A stretch of DNA of 64,000 nucleotides, taken from contig JBBECS010000003.1 of assembly GCA_040881685.1 (NCBI GenBank), positions 114,630 to 178,629 of the forward strand, read 5' to 3'. How positions within the stretch are numbered: position 1 is the stretch's first letter; each line of letters starts with the position of its first letter. A model generated the notes under the pieces. The model saw nothing but the letters and a program-made list of their open reading frames with translations, was not told the DNA's origin and made no database searches. Shown in pieces: positions 1 through 9,239 of the stretch. The DNA is from Acidimicrobiia bacterium. GTDB lineage: Bacteria; Actinomycetota; Acidimicrobiia; IMCC26256; PALSA-555. The position numbers and the translations under genes were made by a program.

Positions 1-285
1 GTTCAGCACGACCCCGGCAACTTCGAGATCCTGAAGCAGGGTTCCCCCGTGCTCGCGGTCACCGCCCCGCTCCGAGGAGTAGACGTCGGGGTTGCGCAGC
101 ACCTCGAGTGCTTCAGCGTGCGTCGCTACCGACCAGAAGCCCTCACCATCGGGCGTGTGCTGAGTGGGCTCGTGCCACCACACCGGCGCGTCGCGGCGGT
201 GGACTTCGAAGAGGTCATGCGGAAAGCCCTGAGCGAAGTTGTCGAGGTCGGTGAGGTCGATCTCGGTCAGCTCCGTCGCCGACAT
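1..285 (-). CDS. Cytochrome P450, N-terminal fragment (runs off the left edge)
   Basis: The first 95 residues of a P450 on the minus strand. The visible part contains [18 protein letters not shown] and, further on, [19 protein letters not shown] and YSSERGG, the usual order of the N-terminal A-helix, beta-1 and B-helix region in actinobacterial CYP families that act on sterols or other lipids. The heme-binding Cys loop lies outside the window, so activity and subfamily cannot be judged. The ATG shares one base with the stop of the upstream M48-like gene (TGATG), which points to translational coupling. Confidence 0.85.
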   Translation of the reverse strand, partial: MSATELTEIDLTDLDNFAQGFPHDLFEVHRRDAPVWWHEPTQHTPDGEGFWSVATHAEALEVLRNPDVYSSERGGDREHGGTLLQDLEVAGVVLN

Positions 286-1280
286 CAAGGCGTCTCGGTT
301 GTTTTCGAAGCGGGTTCGTGGGCGAGGTCGCGTAGGTATTCGATGCGCTCGTCGAGCAACAGCTCCTTGGCGAGGCGACGCGTCGCCTTCGACGACGAGC
401 CGCTCACGACGTGCGCCGGGAACTCGACCCACAATGGCGCTGTCGCTCGTGCTACGTGCCTGATCGAGGTCGCGTCGGCATCGAGCTTCTCGAGAGCTCG
501 AATGAGCGAACCGGGGTTGCGCGTGAAACGGATCGCGGCGCGGTCACGTTCGACGCCCTGATCACGCAGCGCCCACACCTGGAGCCATTCGCCAAACCGT
601 CGCGGCAGGTAGCCCAAGACCGTCTTGAGCAGGTTGTCGTCGCTGGCATCGACCGCCGAGATCGCCCCGCTCGTGAGGGCCACCGTCCAGCTCGCGAGCG
701 CAATGTCCCAGCTGGCGATCCGACTCACCTCGTATGCGAGGATCGCCTCAAGCTCATCGCGGCTCAACGTCTTGCCGAGACCAGTGGTGACGCCGATGAC
801 GGTGTTCGACGGCCGCGTCCCGACACCAAACGAGTTCGGGGCGTCGTCGTCGATAACCGCGAAGCGCGGAACCGGGAGGCCGCTCGCGAGCGCCAGCCCT
901 TCGAGGAGGTTCCGGACTTCGGGGTGCTCGTCAGGCGTCGCGATGTGCGCACCGGTCTCCTTCAGCACCCGACGCTCGAGTGTTCGGCGTTGAAACGGGA
1001 TTCGAACCAATCCGATGACCACACCCGCAACCGCGGACACCGCCGCGATGCCACCGATGCCGATGGCCATCCACTTCAACGTGTTCAGATCGTCGGGGAA
1101 CACCTCGAGACCGAAGATGACGGACAGCACGACACCGAGCACGACAGCCACGGTCGCGAGGGCGATCGCCAACATGTAGTTGACGGTCGCCAGTACCAGA
1201 AGCAGCGCGATGCGTGCACGGTTACGCCGCGCGAAGAGATCTGGGCTATCGGCCACCGTGACGCGGGATGACTCAGACAA
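285..1280 (-). CDS. M48-family (HtpX-like) membrane protein with a degenerate zinc site
   Basis: 331 residues. Two or three membrane segments lie in residues 25-95, followed by a cytosolic M48-like domain. In active M48 peptidases the helix after the LEAILAHE-type segment carries HExxH. Here the equivalent stretch is [16 protein letters not shown], so both zinc-binding histidines are replaced (YEVSR). A catalytic Glu remains, and the later [10 protein letters not shown] segment resembles the usual third-ligand region. Known family: HtpX-type membrane quality-control peptidases. Inference: a pseudoenzyme, perhaps a scaffold or regulator. The TTG start overlaps the stop of the VOC gene; an in-frame GTG near 1256 is an alternative start. 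Confidence 0.75.
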   Translation of the reverse strand: MSESSRVTVADSPDLFARRNRARIALLLVLATVNYMLAIALATVAVVLGVVLSVIFGLEVFPDDLNTLKWMAIGIGGIAAVSAVAGVVIGLVRIPFQRRTLERRVLKETGAHIATPDEHPEVRNLLEGLALASGLPVPRFAVIDDDAPNSFGVGTRPSNTVIGVTTGLGKTLSRDELEAILAYEVSRIASWDIALASWTVALTSGAISAVDASDDNLLKTVLGYLPRRFGEWLQVWALRDQGVERDRAAIRFTRNPGSLIRALEKLDADATSIRHVARATAPLWVEFPAHVVSGSSSKATRRLAKELLLDERIEYLRDLAHEPASKTTETP

Positions 1281-1707
1281 GAACCGGCTGTCCGCCGCGC
1301 TCCATGCACTGCACGTCGAAATAGATCGGCAGCAGGTGCTTCACGTAGAACGCGTGCACGACGAGGTCACCGATCACGAGGTCGTCGTACTCCTTGACCC
1401 TCACGCGGTCGTCCTTCTCCGCCCAACGCTTGCTCTTGTCGAGCAACTCATCGACTTCGGCGCGCGTTTCCTGCAGGAGCCCGAGGTGGTCGTATCCGGG
1501 GGAGCTCATCGGCTTCGGGCTCTCCGCCAACAGGATGAAGTCGCCGTTCGGGTCGCCGGTGAGCATCACGTGGCAGAGCTGCCCGACGACTTCGGTGTCG
1601 ACGCCCGTCCAGCCGAAGACGTCCCCGTAGAACGCATCCACTTCCTTGCGGAAGACGTCGTCGAGCGTCCCGACGGGGAAGGTGAGCTCCATGTGGTTGA
1701 AACGCAT
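1273..1707 (-). CDS. VOC/glyoxalase-superfamily protein
   Basis: 144 residues beginning MRFNHMELTFPVGTLDDVF, a typical first beta-alpha-beta-beta-beta unit of the vicinal oxygen chelate fold, with FYGDVFGWTG near residue 25. The substrate is not predictable. The start is set by a -10 hexamer TACGCT seven bases upstream of the ATG, a leaderless arrangement; the longer in-frame extension to 1920 would run into the YqgE gene. It heads a minus-strand unit with the M48-like and P450 genes, each overlapping the next by a few bases. Confidence 0.75.
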   Translation of the reverse strand: MRFNHMELTFPVGTLDDVFRKEVDAFYGDVFGWTGVDTEVVGQLCHVMLTGDPNGDFILLAESPKPMSSPGYDHLGLLQETRAEVDELLDKSKRWAEKDDRVRVKEYDDLVIGDLVVHAFYVKHLLPIYFDVQCMERGGQPVLV

Positions 1708-1714
1708 GTTCGGC

Positions 1715-1720
1715 AGCGTA
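1715..1720 (-). promoter_or_regulatory. -10 element (TACGCT), leaderless start of the VOC gene
   Basis: TACGCT ends seven bases before the ATG at 1707, so transcription should begin at or next to the start codon. No Shine-Dalgarno sequence is present. Confidence 0.55.
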
Positions 1721-1742
1721 CCGAACCCGCGCTCCGGTCGGG

Positions 1743-2300
1743 TCAGTTCGTCTCCGGATCGAGCGGGAAGTGGGCGAACACGCGGAGCTGCCCGCGTTGA
1801 CGTTGCAACACACTGCGCCACATCTCGGACGGGGTCTCGGACCAGGGGTCTGCGCAGTCCGCGTCCACCACGAACCAACCGTCGGCTGCGAGCTCCCCCT
1901 CGAGCTGTCCCGGACCCCATCCGGAGTAGCCCGCAAAGACCCGGACGCGATCCACCGGCGGCGCGACTGCCGTTGGCGACCGTTCGAGGTCGACGGTTCC
2001 GATCTCGCCGAACAGCTCGGCAAAGCCGTCAGGATCGCCGCCACCCGCGCGGCGCCCAATGCCGATGGCAGCGTCGGGTTGCACGGGTCCACCGACGAAC
2101 ACCACGGCCGGCTCCGCCGCGATTGGTGCCCACTCGGGCAGCGGATCGACGAGCGAAGCAGCGCTCGGCCGATTGAGCACCACGCCGAGCGCGCCGTCCT
2201 CGTTGTGGTCCAGCACGAGCACGACCGCCCGAAAGAAGTTGGGGTCTTCCAGCTCCGGCGTCGCGACGAGGAGCTTCCCCTTCAAGAGCTCGACTATCAC
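1743..2300 (-). CDS. yqgE: YqgE/AlgH family protein (UPF0301)
   Basis: 185 residues, close to the usual family length. The N-terminus KGKLLVATPELEDPNFFRAV and the segments GALGVVLNRP and VFVGGPV are the family signatures. The biochemical function is unknown; proteobacterial AlgH has been linked to transcriptional control of alginate genes. The GTG start lies 19 bases after the stop of the amidohydrolase gene, so the two may be cotranscribed. Confidence 0.88.
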   Translation of the reverse strand: MIVELLKGKLLVATPELEDPNFFRAVVLVLDHNEDGALGVVLNRPSAASLVDPLPEWAPIAAEPAVVFVGGPVQPDAAIGIGRRAGGGDPDGFAELFGEIGTVDLERSPTAVAPPVDRVRVFAGYSGWGPGQLEGELAADGWFVVDADCADPWSETPSEMWRSVLQRQRGQLRVFAHFPLDPETN

Positions 2301-2319
2301 GACCCCCTCGATCTCGCCG

Positions 2320-3528
2320 TCAGGCGAGGTCGAGGCTCAGCATACGGATCGCGTTGCCGCGCACGATCTTGTGGATCGTCTCGGCGTCGAGGCCGGAGAA
2401 CATCTTCTCGGCGACTTCCTTGGTGTGCGGCCACGTCGAGTCGGTGTGCGGGTAATCCGTCTCGAACGTGATGTTGTCGACACCGACCTCTTCGAGCGAG
2501 GCAAGCCCATGCTGGTCACGGAAGAAGCAGCCGAAGATCTGGCGGTAGTAGTAGGTGGACGGCGGTTCCGGCACGATGTCGCGGACCTCGCCCCACGCTC
2601 GGTGCTCCTGCCACACGTCGTCAGCGCGCTCGAGGATGTACGGGATCCAGCCGATCTGGCCTTCCGAGTAGGCGAGCCGCAGCTCGGGAAAGCGCACGAG
2701 CACACCCGAGAAGAGGAAGTCGCTCATCGAAGACATCGCATTTCCGAACGAGAGGGTTGCTGCCACCGCGGCAGGCGCGTCGGCCGAGGTGGCAGGCATC
2801 TTCGACGACGAGCCGATGTGCATGCAGACGACCGTCGCGGTGTCGGCGCACACCGCGAAGAACGGATCCCAGTAGCCGGAGTGGATGCTCGGCAACCCGA
2901 GGTGTGGCGGGATCTCGCTGAAGCACACGGCATGCACACCCCGCGCGGCATTGCGCTTCACCTCAGCTGCGGCCGCGTCGACATCCCAGAGCGGGACGAT
3001 GGTCAGCGGGACCAGATGACCGCCGCTGTCACCACACCATTCATCGACCATCCAGTCGTTGTACGCGAGCACGCACGCCATGCCGAGCTCACGGTCGTCG
3101 GCCTCGAGGAAGGTCTGCCCGCAGAACCGCGGAAAGGTGGGGAACGACACTGACGCTTCGACGTGGTTCATCAACATGTCATCGACTCGAGCCTTCGGCT
3201 CGTAACAGCCAGGCCGCATCTCGTCGTAGGTGATCGGTGACAGGGTCATGTCATCGCGGTCGAATCCGACAGCCGCCACATGACGCTTGTGCGGATAGAC
3301 CGTCCCCTCGAAGACCCAGCAGTCGGCTTGGGGCGCGTCATCGGCGAACGCCAGCTCGTACGTGCCGCCGCCGACGTGACGCATGCCCGCCAGGCCCTTG
3401 CGCTCGATGTGCGGCCCGCGCTCGCGGTGCCGTTCGGGGAGCCAGCGCTCCCACACGTGGGCCGGCTCGACGACGTGGTCGTCGACGCTCACGATCAACG
3501 GGACCAGGGGGGTCTCGGCGGGACTCAC
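2320..3528 (-). CDS. Amidohydrolase family 2 (TIM-barrel metal-dependent hydrolase)
   Basis: 402 residues of the PF04909 type. Early metal-site segment VSVDDHVVEP, a central MHIGSSS strand and the C-terminal ETDYPHTDSTWPHTKE loop match proteins related to ACMSD and other decarboxylase/hydrolase members common in actinobacterial lipid and aromatic catabolism. The substrate is unknown. The GTG start has a good Shine-Dalgarno (AAGGGAGG) three bases upstream, unlike most neighbours, and a TAATGT -10 lies about 40 bases further up. The gene is divergent from the D-aminoacylase-like gene. Confidence 0.82.
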   Translation of the reverse strand: MSPAETPLVPLIVSVDDHVVEPAHVWERWLPERHRERGPHIERKGLAGMRHVGGGTYELAFADDAPQADCWVFEGTVYPHKRHVAAVGFDRDDMTLSPITYDEMRPGCYEPKARVDDMLMNHVEASVSFPTFPRFCGQTFLEADDRELGMACVLAYNDWMVDEWCGDSGGHLVPLTIVPLWDVDAAAAEVKRNAARGVHAVCFSEIPPHLGLPSIHSGYWDPFFAVCADTATVVCMHIGSSSKMPATSADAPAAVAATLSFGNAMSSMSDFLFSGVLVRFPELRLAYSEGQIGWIPYILERADDVWQEHRAWGEVRDIVPEPPSTYYYRQIFGCFFRDQHGLASLEEVGVDNITFETDYPHTDSTWPHTKEVAEKMFSGLDAETIHKIVRGNAIRMLSLDLA

Positions 3529-3569
3529 GGACCCTCCCTTTCGGGTCGAGATCGATCTGACGGGTCGTC

Positions 3570-3575
3570 ACATTA
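3570..3575 (-). promoter_or_regulatory. Candidate -10 (TAATGT) for the amidohydrolase gene
   Basis: TAATGT is 41 bases upstream of the GTG at 3528, leaving a leader of about 35 bases that contains the Shine-Dalgarno. Confidence 0.4.
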
Positions 3576-3611
3576 TCCGGGACCTCTGCGACCCGCCCCG
3601 TGGCGCGCGCG

Positions 3612-3617
3612 TACGGT
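3612..3617 (+). promoter_or_regulatory. -10 element (TACGGT), leaderless start of the D-aminoacylase-like gene
   Basis: TACGGT is followed by six bases and the GTG at 3624. Confidence 0.55.
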
Positions 3618-3623
3618 GCTCAC

Positions 3624-5327
3624 GTGCCTCACGACCTCGTGCTGCGCGGCGGGACCGTCGTCGACGGGACCGGCCGCGACCGCGCTCGCGCCGACGTGGC
3701 AGTCGACGGCGACCGGATCACCGCGGTCGGCACCGTGGACGCTCCGGGGCGACGCGAGCTCGACGTCGACGGTCGGCTCGTGACGCCGGGTTTCGTCGAC
3801 ATCCACACGCACCTCGACGCCCAGCTCGCGTGGGATCCGACCGGCTCGTCGTCGTGCTTCCACGGTGTGACGACGGTTGCGGTCGGCAACTGCGGCGTCA
3901 CGTTCGCGCCGGTCGGCCCGAACGATCACACCTACCTCGCCGAGATGATGGAGTCGGTCGAGGACATACCAGCGCGCAGCATCCTCGAAGGGCTGCCGTG
4001 GAACTGGGAGACGTACGGGGAGTACCTCGACTGGCTCGAGTCGACTCCCAAGGGCGTCAACGCCGGCGGCATGGTGGGTCACTGCGCGCTGCGCTACTAC
4101 GCGATGGGCGAGCGAACCCTCGACGAGACCGCAGTGCCGACCGACGACGAGCTCGCGAAGATGACCGCGCTCGTCGACGAGGCGCTGGACTCCGGCGCGC
4201 TCGGCTTCTCGAGCTCGCGCACCTTGCGCCATCGCGTTCCCGACGGGCGGTTCGTCCCTGGTACCTACGCGAGCCCCGACGAGCTCTTCGCATTCGCCGA
4301 TGTGCTCGGGCGGCGCGGTCGCGGCGTGATCGAAGTCGCACCACGATTCGACGGGGAGGGCCCCACACTCCCCCGCGTCGAATCGGAGATGGCGTGGATC
4401 GCCGAGGCCAGCCTGCGTTCCGGCCGCCCGATCACGTTCGGGCTGTCCCACACTCACAGCCAGGGCGAGCACTACCGCCGAGCGATCGAGCTCGCGCGCG
4501 AGGCGAACGCGCGAGGCGGCCACGTACGACCGCAGACCACGCCTCGCTTCATCGGCGTGCTCACGGGCATCGCACATCGAACCCCGTTCGACCACCACAC
4601 CGCATGGCAGGCGCTCCAATCCCTCGCGCTCGGGGAGCGCCTCGCCATGTTGCGCGACCCCAGTGGGCGGGCCCGGCTCGTGGACGCTGCAAAGGATGAC
4701 CGCGCCGGTCTCGACGTGTTCTTCGTGCTCAACGGCCCCGACGGGGTGGCGCGTTACGACTGCCAGCCGGAGCGCTCGCTCGTCGCCGTTGCCGACGCAC
4801 GCGGCGTCACGCCGGTCGAAGCGTTCATCGACCTCGCGATCGAGACCGATGGTGCGCTGCTGCTGTCGTGGCCACTCCTGAACCAGAGCGTCGACGCGAT
4901 CGGCGAGATGCTGACGCAGCCGGAGGTCTTGTCCGGACTCGCCGACGCCGGCGCCCACGTAGGCCAGACAATGGACGCGAGCGCACCGACCTACCTGCTC
5001 ACCTACTGGGTTCGTGAGCGACAGCTCCTCACGCTCGAAGACGCGGTTCGACGCCTCACATCAGATACGGCGACGACGTTCGGTATCCCCGATCGCGGCA
5101 TCCTGCGGGCGGGCGCGTTCGCCGATCTCAACGTCATCGACTGGGACGCGCTCGAGCTCCCCGTCCCCGAGTACGTGCATGACTTCCCGAACGGCGCCGG
5201 CCGGTATCTCGGCCGGGCCACGGGCTACGACGCCACGATCGTGAACGGCACCGTGTTCATGGAGCATGGCGAGCACACCGGCGCACTCACCGGCCGCGTC
5301 GTGCGGAGCACCTCAGCCCCTGTTTGA
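3624..5327 (+). CDS. N-acyl-D-amino-acid deacylase-like amidohydrolase
   Basis: 567 residues. Starts VPHDLVLRGGTVVDGTG, then GFVDIHTHLDAQLAWDP with the HxH metal pair, then GVTTVAVGNCGVTFAP, the standard N-terminal pattern of the D-aminoacylase/urease-like amidohydrolase superfamily. A later GLSHTHSQGEHY contributes another His and LADAGAHVGQ carries the catalytic Asp region; the C-terminus ends in the usual small beta sandwich (GAFADLNVIDWD). Known role of the family: hydrolysis of N-acyl-D-amino acids or related amides. The true substrate is open, since many actinobacterial members are uncharacterised. Confidence 0.82.
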   Translation: MPHDLVLRGGTVVDGTGRDRARADVAVDGDRITAVGTVDAPGRRELDVDGRLVTPGFVDIHTHLDAQLAWDPTGSSSCFHGVTTVAVGNCGVTFAPVGPNDHTYLAEMMESVEDIPARSILEGLPWNWETYGEYLDWLESTPKGVNAGGMVGHCALRYYAMGERTLDETAVPTDDELAKMTALVDEALDSGALGFSSSRTLRHRVPDGRFVPGTYASPDELFAFADVLGRRGRGVIEVAPRFDGEGPTLPRVESEMAWIAEASLRSGRPITFGLSHTHSQGEHYRRAIELAREANARGGHVRPQTTPRFIGVLTGIAHRTPFDHHTAWQALQSLALGERLAMLRDPSGRARLVDAAKDDRAGLDVFFVLNGPDGVARYDCQPERSLVAVADARGVTPVEAFIDLAIETDGALLLSWPLLNQSVDAIGEMLTQPEVLSGLADAGAHVGQTMDASAPTYLLTYWVRERQLLTLEDAVRRLTSDTATTFGIPDRGILRAGAFADLNVIDWDALELPVPEYVHDFPNGAGRYLGRATGYDATIVNGTVFMEHGEHTGALTGRVVRSTSAPV

Positions 5328-5333
5328 GGAACC

Positions 5334-6350
5334 TCAGTCGGCGTCGGGGTCGACCTTCACGAGGAGCTTCCCGGTGTTCTCGCCGGTGAACAGCATGTTG
5401 AGGGCGCGTGGTGCGTTCTCGAGCCCGTCGACGATCTGCTCGCGCGCTTGGAGCCGTCCCTCGAACGTCCACTCGAGAAGCTTCGCCGCCCCTTCGTCGA
5501 AGCGATCGAGGTAGTCGAGCACGAGGAACCCCTCCATGCGCGAGCGGGTGGCGATGAGCTTGAAGTAGTTGTGCATCGATTCCGGGAGACCCGACTCGTT
5601 GTAGCTGGAGATCGTGCCGCACATCGCCACCCGAGCATTGAGCGCGAGGCGGGCGAGGGCCTCGTCGAGGATGGTGCCACCGACGTTGTCGAAGTACACG
5701 TCGATGCCGTCAGGACACAACTCGTCGAGGCGCTTGGCGACGTCCTCGGTCTTGTAGTTGATGCACGCGTCGAACCCGAGGTCTTCCGTGACCCATGCGC
5801 ACTTCTCGTCGGTCCCGGCAATGCCGATCACCTGGCAGCCGAGGATCTTGCCGATCTGGCCTGCCAGTGAGCCCACCGAGCCGGCCGCGCCTGAGATGAC
5901 GACCGTGTCGCCCTCGCGCGCCTGCGCGATGTCGGTCATGCCGAAGTAGGCGGTCATCCCGCTCGAGCCGAGCACGTTGAGGACCGCCATCATCGGCACA
6001 CCGTCCGGGACGACGCGTGCGAGCACGTCGGCCCCGACGACTGCATGCTCCTGCCATCCGAGCATTCCGGTGACGGTCGCGCCGACTGGGTAGGTGTCGC
6101 TGCGAGACTCGATCACCTTCCCGACACCGCCGCCGCGCATCACCTCGCCGATCTCCACCGGCGGGAGGTACGACGGCTCCTCGCGGATCCAGACCCGGTT
6201 CGTCGGGTCGATCGACAAGTACGCCATTCGCACGAGCGCTTCCCCGTCATTCAGCTCTGGGGCGTCGGACTCCACCAACTCGAACGTGTCGTCATCGACC
6301 ATGCCGACGGGCCGCTGTGCAAGCCGGAGCTGACGATTCCTCGTGGCCAT
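5334..6350 (-). CDS. NADP-dependent MDR-superfamily oxidoreductase (CurA/PTGR-like)
   Basis: 338 residues. Zinc-free medium-chain reductase: LSIDPTNRVWI and GYVGEVMRGGG-type substrate-loop segments near residues 45-80, Rossmann motif VISGAAGSVGSLAGQ near 150, and YFDNVGGTILDEAL. It resembles curcumin, prostaglandin and 2-alkenal double-bond reductases. The ATG lies four bases after the stop of the ABC permease gene, so it is probably cotranscribed with the exporter. It converges with the D-aminoacylase-like gene with a six-base gap. Confidence 0.82.
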   Translation of the reverse strand: MATRNRQLRLAQRPVGMVDDDTFELVESDAPELNDGEALVRMAYLSIDPTNRVWIREEPSYLPPVEIGEVMRGGGVGKVIESRSDTYPVGATVTGMLGWQEHAVVGADVLARVVPDGVPMMAVLNVLGSSGMTAYFGMTDIAQAREGDTVVISGAAGSVGSLAGQIGKILGCQVIGIAGTDEKCAWVTEDLGFDACINYKTEDVAKRLDELCPDGIDVYFDNVGGTILDEALARLALNARVAMCGTISSYNESGLPESMHNYFKLIATRSRMEGFLVLDYLDRFDEGAAKLLEWTFEGRLQAREQIVDGLENAPRALNMLFTGENTGKLLVKVDPDAD

Positions 6351-6354
6351 GGCG

Positions 6355-7209
6355 CTATTCCGTCCGGTCGAACAACTTGACAGCAAGCAGCAGCATTGCT
6401 GCGCCGAAGCCAAGGGTGATGAGCGCATCGGCCCAGAGCGGCACCGTCCAGCCGAGGACGTCGAGCTTCGCGGTTGTGGGCAGCACCGTTCGTCGGATGG
6501 CGTCGATCGGGTACGTCGCCGGATTGAGACGGGTGATCACCCCGAGCCACTCCGGGAGCTGGACCAGCGGGAAGATCGCGCCGGAGAGGAACAGCATCGG
6601 CTGCATCACCAACGCCATCACCATCTGGAAGCTCTCCATGCGCTGCATCCGGCTCCCGATCACGATGCCGAACGCCGTGAGCGCGAACGCCAGCAGCAGC
6701 AGGAAGCCGAACATCTGGAAGAAGCTGGCGACCGTGAACGACACGCCGACCACCGGGGCCACGACCACCAGCACGATGCCTTGGAGCACCGACACCGATC
6801 CGCCGCCGAGTGCCTTGCCGATCACGAGTGACGATCGCGAGATCGGTGCCACCATCATCTCGCGCATGAAGCCGAACTCGCGATCCCACACGATCGCCAT
6901 GGCGGAGAACAGCGCCGAGGTGAGCACCGACATCCCGAGGATTCCGGGGAACAGGTACTGCTGGTAATCCACGCCACCAGCTCCGCGGCTGCCGATCGCG
7001 CCCTCAAGACCCGCCCCGAGCACGAACAGGAACAACAGAGGCTGCGCGATGCCCGAGATCAGCCGGGTCGGCATCCGGAACAGTCGGATGATGTCGCGGC
7101 GCCAGATCATGAGCGCGGCGCGGACGTTGCGGGCGAACGCGCCGTCACGGCGGACGTCGGCGTGCTTGGTGATGGTCATCTCGCTGGTTCGTACGGCAGC
7201 GTCGGCCAT
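6355..7209 (-). CDS. ABC-2 type permease (DrrB-like)
   Basis: 284 residues with about six membrane segments. LISGIAQPLLFLFVLG, the FPGILGMSVLTSAL segment and the C-terminal NPATYPIDAIRR motif are typical of daunorubicin-resistance-type (DrrB) permeases. It pairs with the ATPase encoded just upstream, with which it shares a TGATG overlap. Likely exports a hydrophobic compound; the cargo is unknown. Confidence 0.87.
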   Translation of the reverse strand: MADAAVRTSEMTITKHADVRRDGAFARNVRAALMIWRRDIIRLFRMPTRLISGIAQPLLFLFVLGAGLEGAIGSRGAGGVDYQQYLFPGILGMSVLTSALFSAMAIVWDREFGFMREMMVAPISRSSLVIGKALGGGSVSVLQGIVLVVVAPVVGVSFTVASFFQMFGFLLLLAFALTAFGIVIGSRMQRMESFQMVMALVMQPMLFLSGAIFPLVQLPEWLGVITRLNPATYPIDAIRRTVLPTTAKLDVLGWTVPLWADALITLGFGAAMLLLAVKLFDRTE

Positions 7210-8204
7210 CAGCTGCCTTCCTTCCGGAAGCCACGAACCATCGGGTTCATCTTGAAGCGGTCGGTGGCACCTGCTTCCGCGTCCCTGATGTCACGCCCCG
7301 TGTACTCGATGAACACATCGTCGAGGCTGGGGCGATGCATCGCGACGTTCTGGACGTTCACCGTCAGGAGCCCGAAGAGTCGCGGCACGAATGACTCACC
7401 CTCGGGCACGCGCAGCCGTAGGCCCTCGTCGGTGAGCTCACCGGTGATCCCCAGCTCACGCTCGATCTGCTCGAGCGCGAGCCGGTCGTCACTCGTTTCG
7501 AGCGTCACCGTGTCGAGCCCGACCGAGTTCTTGAGCGCGTCGGGAGTGTCGATGGCGACGATTCGTCCCTGGTCGATGATCGCGATGCGGTCGCATCGCT
7601 CCGCCTCGTCCATGTAGTGCGTGGTGAGGAACATCGTCGTTTCCTCGCGTTCGCGCAACGTATCGACGTAGTCCCAGATGTGGACGCGCGTCTGCGGGTC
7701 GAGGCCGATCGTGGGCTCATCGAGGAACAGCACACGTGGTGAGTGCAAGAGTCCGCGCGCGATCTCGAGCCGGCGCTTCATGCCTCCTGAATAGAAGCGC
7801 ACTTGCTGATCGGCGCGTTCGGTGAGTCCCACCATCTCGAGCAAAGGAGCCGCGCGCTCGCGCACACTCCCGGCGGGGTAGCCGTAGAGGACCGCGTGGA
7901 AGCTCAGGTTCTCGGCGCCCGTGAGGTAGTCGTCGAGCGTGAGCTCCTGGAACACGAGGCCGATGCTCGAACGGACGGCCCCCGGCTCGGTCCCCACGTC
8001 GTACCCGGCCACCCGCGCCGACCCGGCGCTTGGTCGCAGCAGGGTGCAGAGGATCGAGATCGTCGTGGTCTTGCCCGCACCGTTCGGGCCGAGGAACCCG
8101 AAGAGCTCCCCCGGTTCAACCGTGAACGACACATCGTCGACGGCCGTGAACTCGCCGAAGCGGCGCACGAGACCATCGACCTCGATCGCAGGTGCGGTGC
8201 CCAT
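7209..8204 (-). CDS. ABC transporter ATP-binding protein (DrrA-like)
   Basis: 331 residues. Walker A GPNGAGKTTT near residue 38, signature YSGGMKRRLEIARG near 140, Walker B VLFLDEPTIGLDP and the switch His in LTTHYMDEAERCD. The C-terminal 80-residue extension after the ATPase core is the DrrA-type domain. It forms a two-gene exporter with the downstream permease. The upstream 48-base gap to the divergent hypothetical gene holds no convincing promoter hexamer; GAGACT seven bases before the ATG is the nearest candidate. Confidence 0.88.
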   Translation of the reverse strand: MGTAPAIEVDGLVRRFGEFTAVDDVSFTVEPGELFGFLGPNGAGKTTTISILCTLLRPSAGSARVAGYDVGTEPGAVRSSIGLVFQELTLDDYLTGAENLSFHAVLYGYPAGSVRERAAPLLEMVGLTERADQQVRFYSGGMKRRLEIARGLLHSPRVLFLDEPTIGLDPQTRVHIWDYVDTLREREETTMFLTTHYMDEAERCDRIAIIDQGRIVAIDTPDALKNSVGLDTVTLETSDDRLALEQIERELGITGELTDEGLRLRVPEGESFVPRLFGLLTVNVQNVAMHRPSLDDVFIEYTGRDIRDAEAGATDRFKMNPMVRGFRKEGS

Positions 8205-8252
8205 CGGCGGCAGTCTCTCACTTGGCCTCGCGGTCCCCGCGAGGATGGGACG

Positions 8253-9236
8253 GTGGACAACGACGAGCTCGACGAAGCAGTGCGCCGGGCCGACCTCGAC
8301 GACCTCCTACGCATGGTCGACACACTGTGCTCGGTACGCGACTGGGACGGACTCGAGACGCTGCGGGATCGCTGTGCACGTGGCCACGAGACCGGCCGTC
8401 AGCTGTGGCCGGTGGCGTCCCACTCGGCGTACCGCCTCGCGCTCGAAGCCCCGGCACCGTGGGCGGCTGCAATGCTCGGCGACGACAGCGCCACATTCTC
8501 GCTCGGCCCGCTCCCCGAGGTCGCGGCGCAAGCCCACGAGTGGCACGACCTCGCGCCACATGTGCCTCGTGGCGTGCCCGCCGTGCTCGCCGCCCATGAA
8601 CGCGTGATGCGCGGCGAGGACCTCTCCGACGTCGAGCTGCCCGGCCCAGCGGTCCTCGAGGTGCCGCTGAAGCTCATGGAGTGGGAGCCGCGCTACGCGC
8701 TTGCCGAGTACCGACCCGACGAGGCCGACTTCCCGATGCCTGACGTCCCGACGCTGCAACCAGCGGCGTTGCCGCCGGCACCCGGCGAGATCGAACGTGA
8801 CGAGGCGAGCCGAGCACTCGTCGAGCTCGTGCGCGCATGGACGACCGGGTCGGACGGACACGCTGACGCCGTGTCCGTGCGCGGAGGTTCACTCGATGCG
8901 ATCGCCGCGCTCGGTCACCGCCAGGCTCGTGCGGCACCGATCGACGCGGCGCGCGCGATGGCGCTGATGGCTTGGGCTGCCGCCAGCGGTGGCGCTCACG
9001 GCCGACGCGCGGGGGCGGCCGCGGGACGATTCGGCGCGTGGTGGGCCGCTGGCGCACTCACCGACCTCCTCGACGTGTGGCCGCCCGATCCCGATCGGTT
9101 GGGAGCGGAGCTAGCGCGGTTGGAGTTCGTGACCTGGGAGGGCGGTGAGTCCGACACCGGCTGGCGTCTGCATCTGGCGGTTGCGGACGACGCTCGGGGC
9201 CGCGCGTGGGCGATGGGCGGCACCGATGCGCGCTGA
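8253..9236 (+). CDS. Hypothetical protein, function not recognised
   Basis: 327 residues, begins VDNDELDEAVRRADLDDLLRMVD. Mostly helical, acidic and rich in Ala and Trp, no signal peptide or membrane segment. The first half reads like a HEAT-type helical scaffold (SHSAYRLALEAPAPWAAAML, ending GPLPEVAAQAHEW); the second half has Gly/Ala-rich helices (AAASGGAHGRRAGAAAGRFG). The coding signature is good (strong third-position GC, no better competing frame). The thioesterase GTG follows three bases after its stop, so the two genes form one unit. Confidence 0.6.
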   Translation: MDNDELDEAVRRADLDDLLRMVDTLCSVRDWDGLETLRDRCARGHETGRQLWPVASHSAYRLALEAPAPWAAAMLGDDSATFSLGPLPEVAAQAHEWHDLAPHVPRGVPAVLAAHERVMRGEDLSDVELPGPAVLEVPLKLMEWEPRYALAEYRPDEADFPMPDVPTLQPAALPPAPGEIERDEASRALVELVRAWTTGSDGHADAVSVRGGSLDAIAALGHRQARAAPIDAARAMALMAWAAASGGAHGRRAGAAAGRFGAWWAAGALTDLLDVWPPDPDRLGAELARLEFVTWEGGESDTGWRLHLAVADDARGRAWAMGGTDAR

Positions 9237-9239
9237 TCT

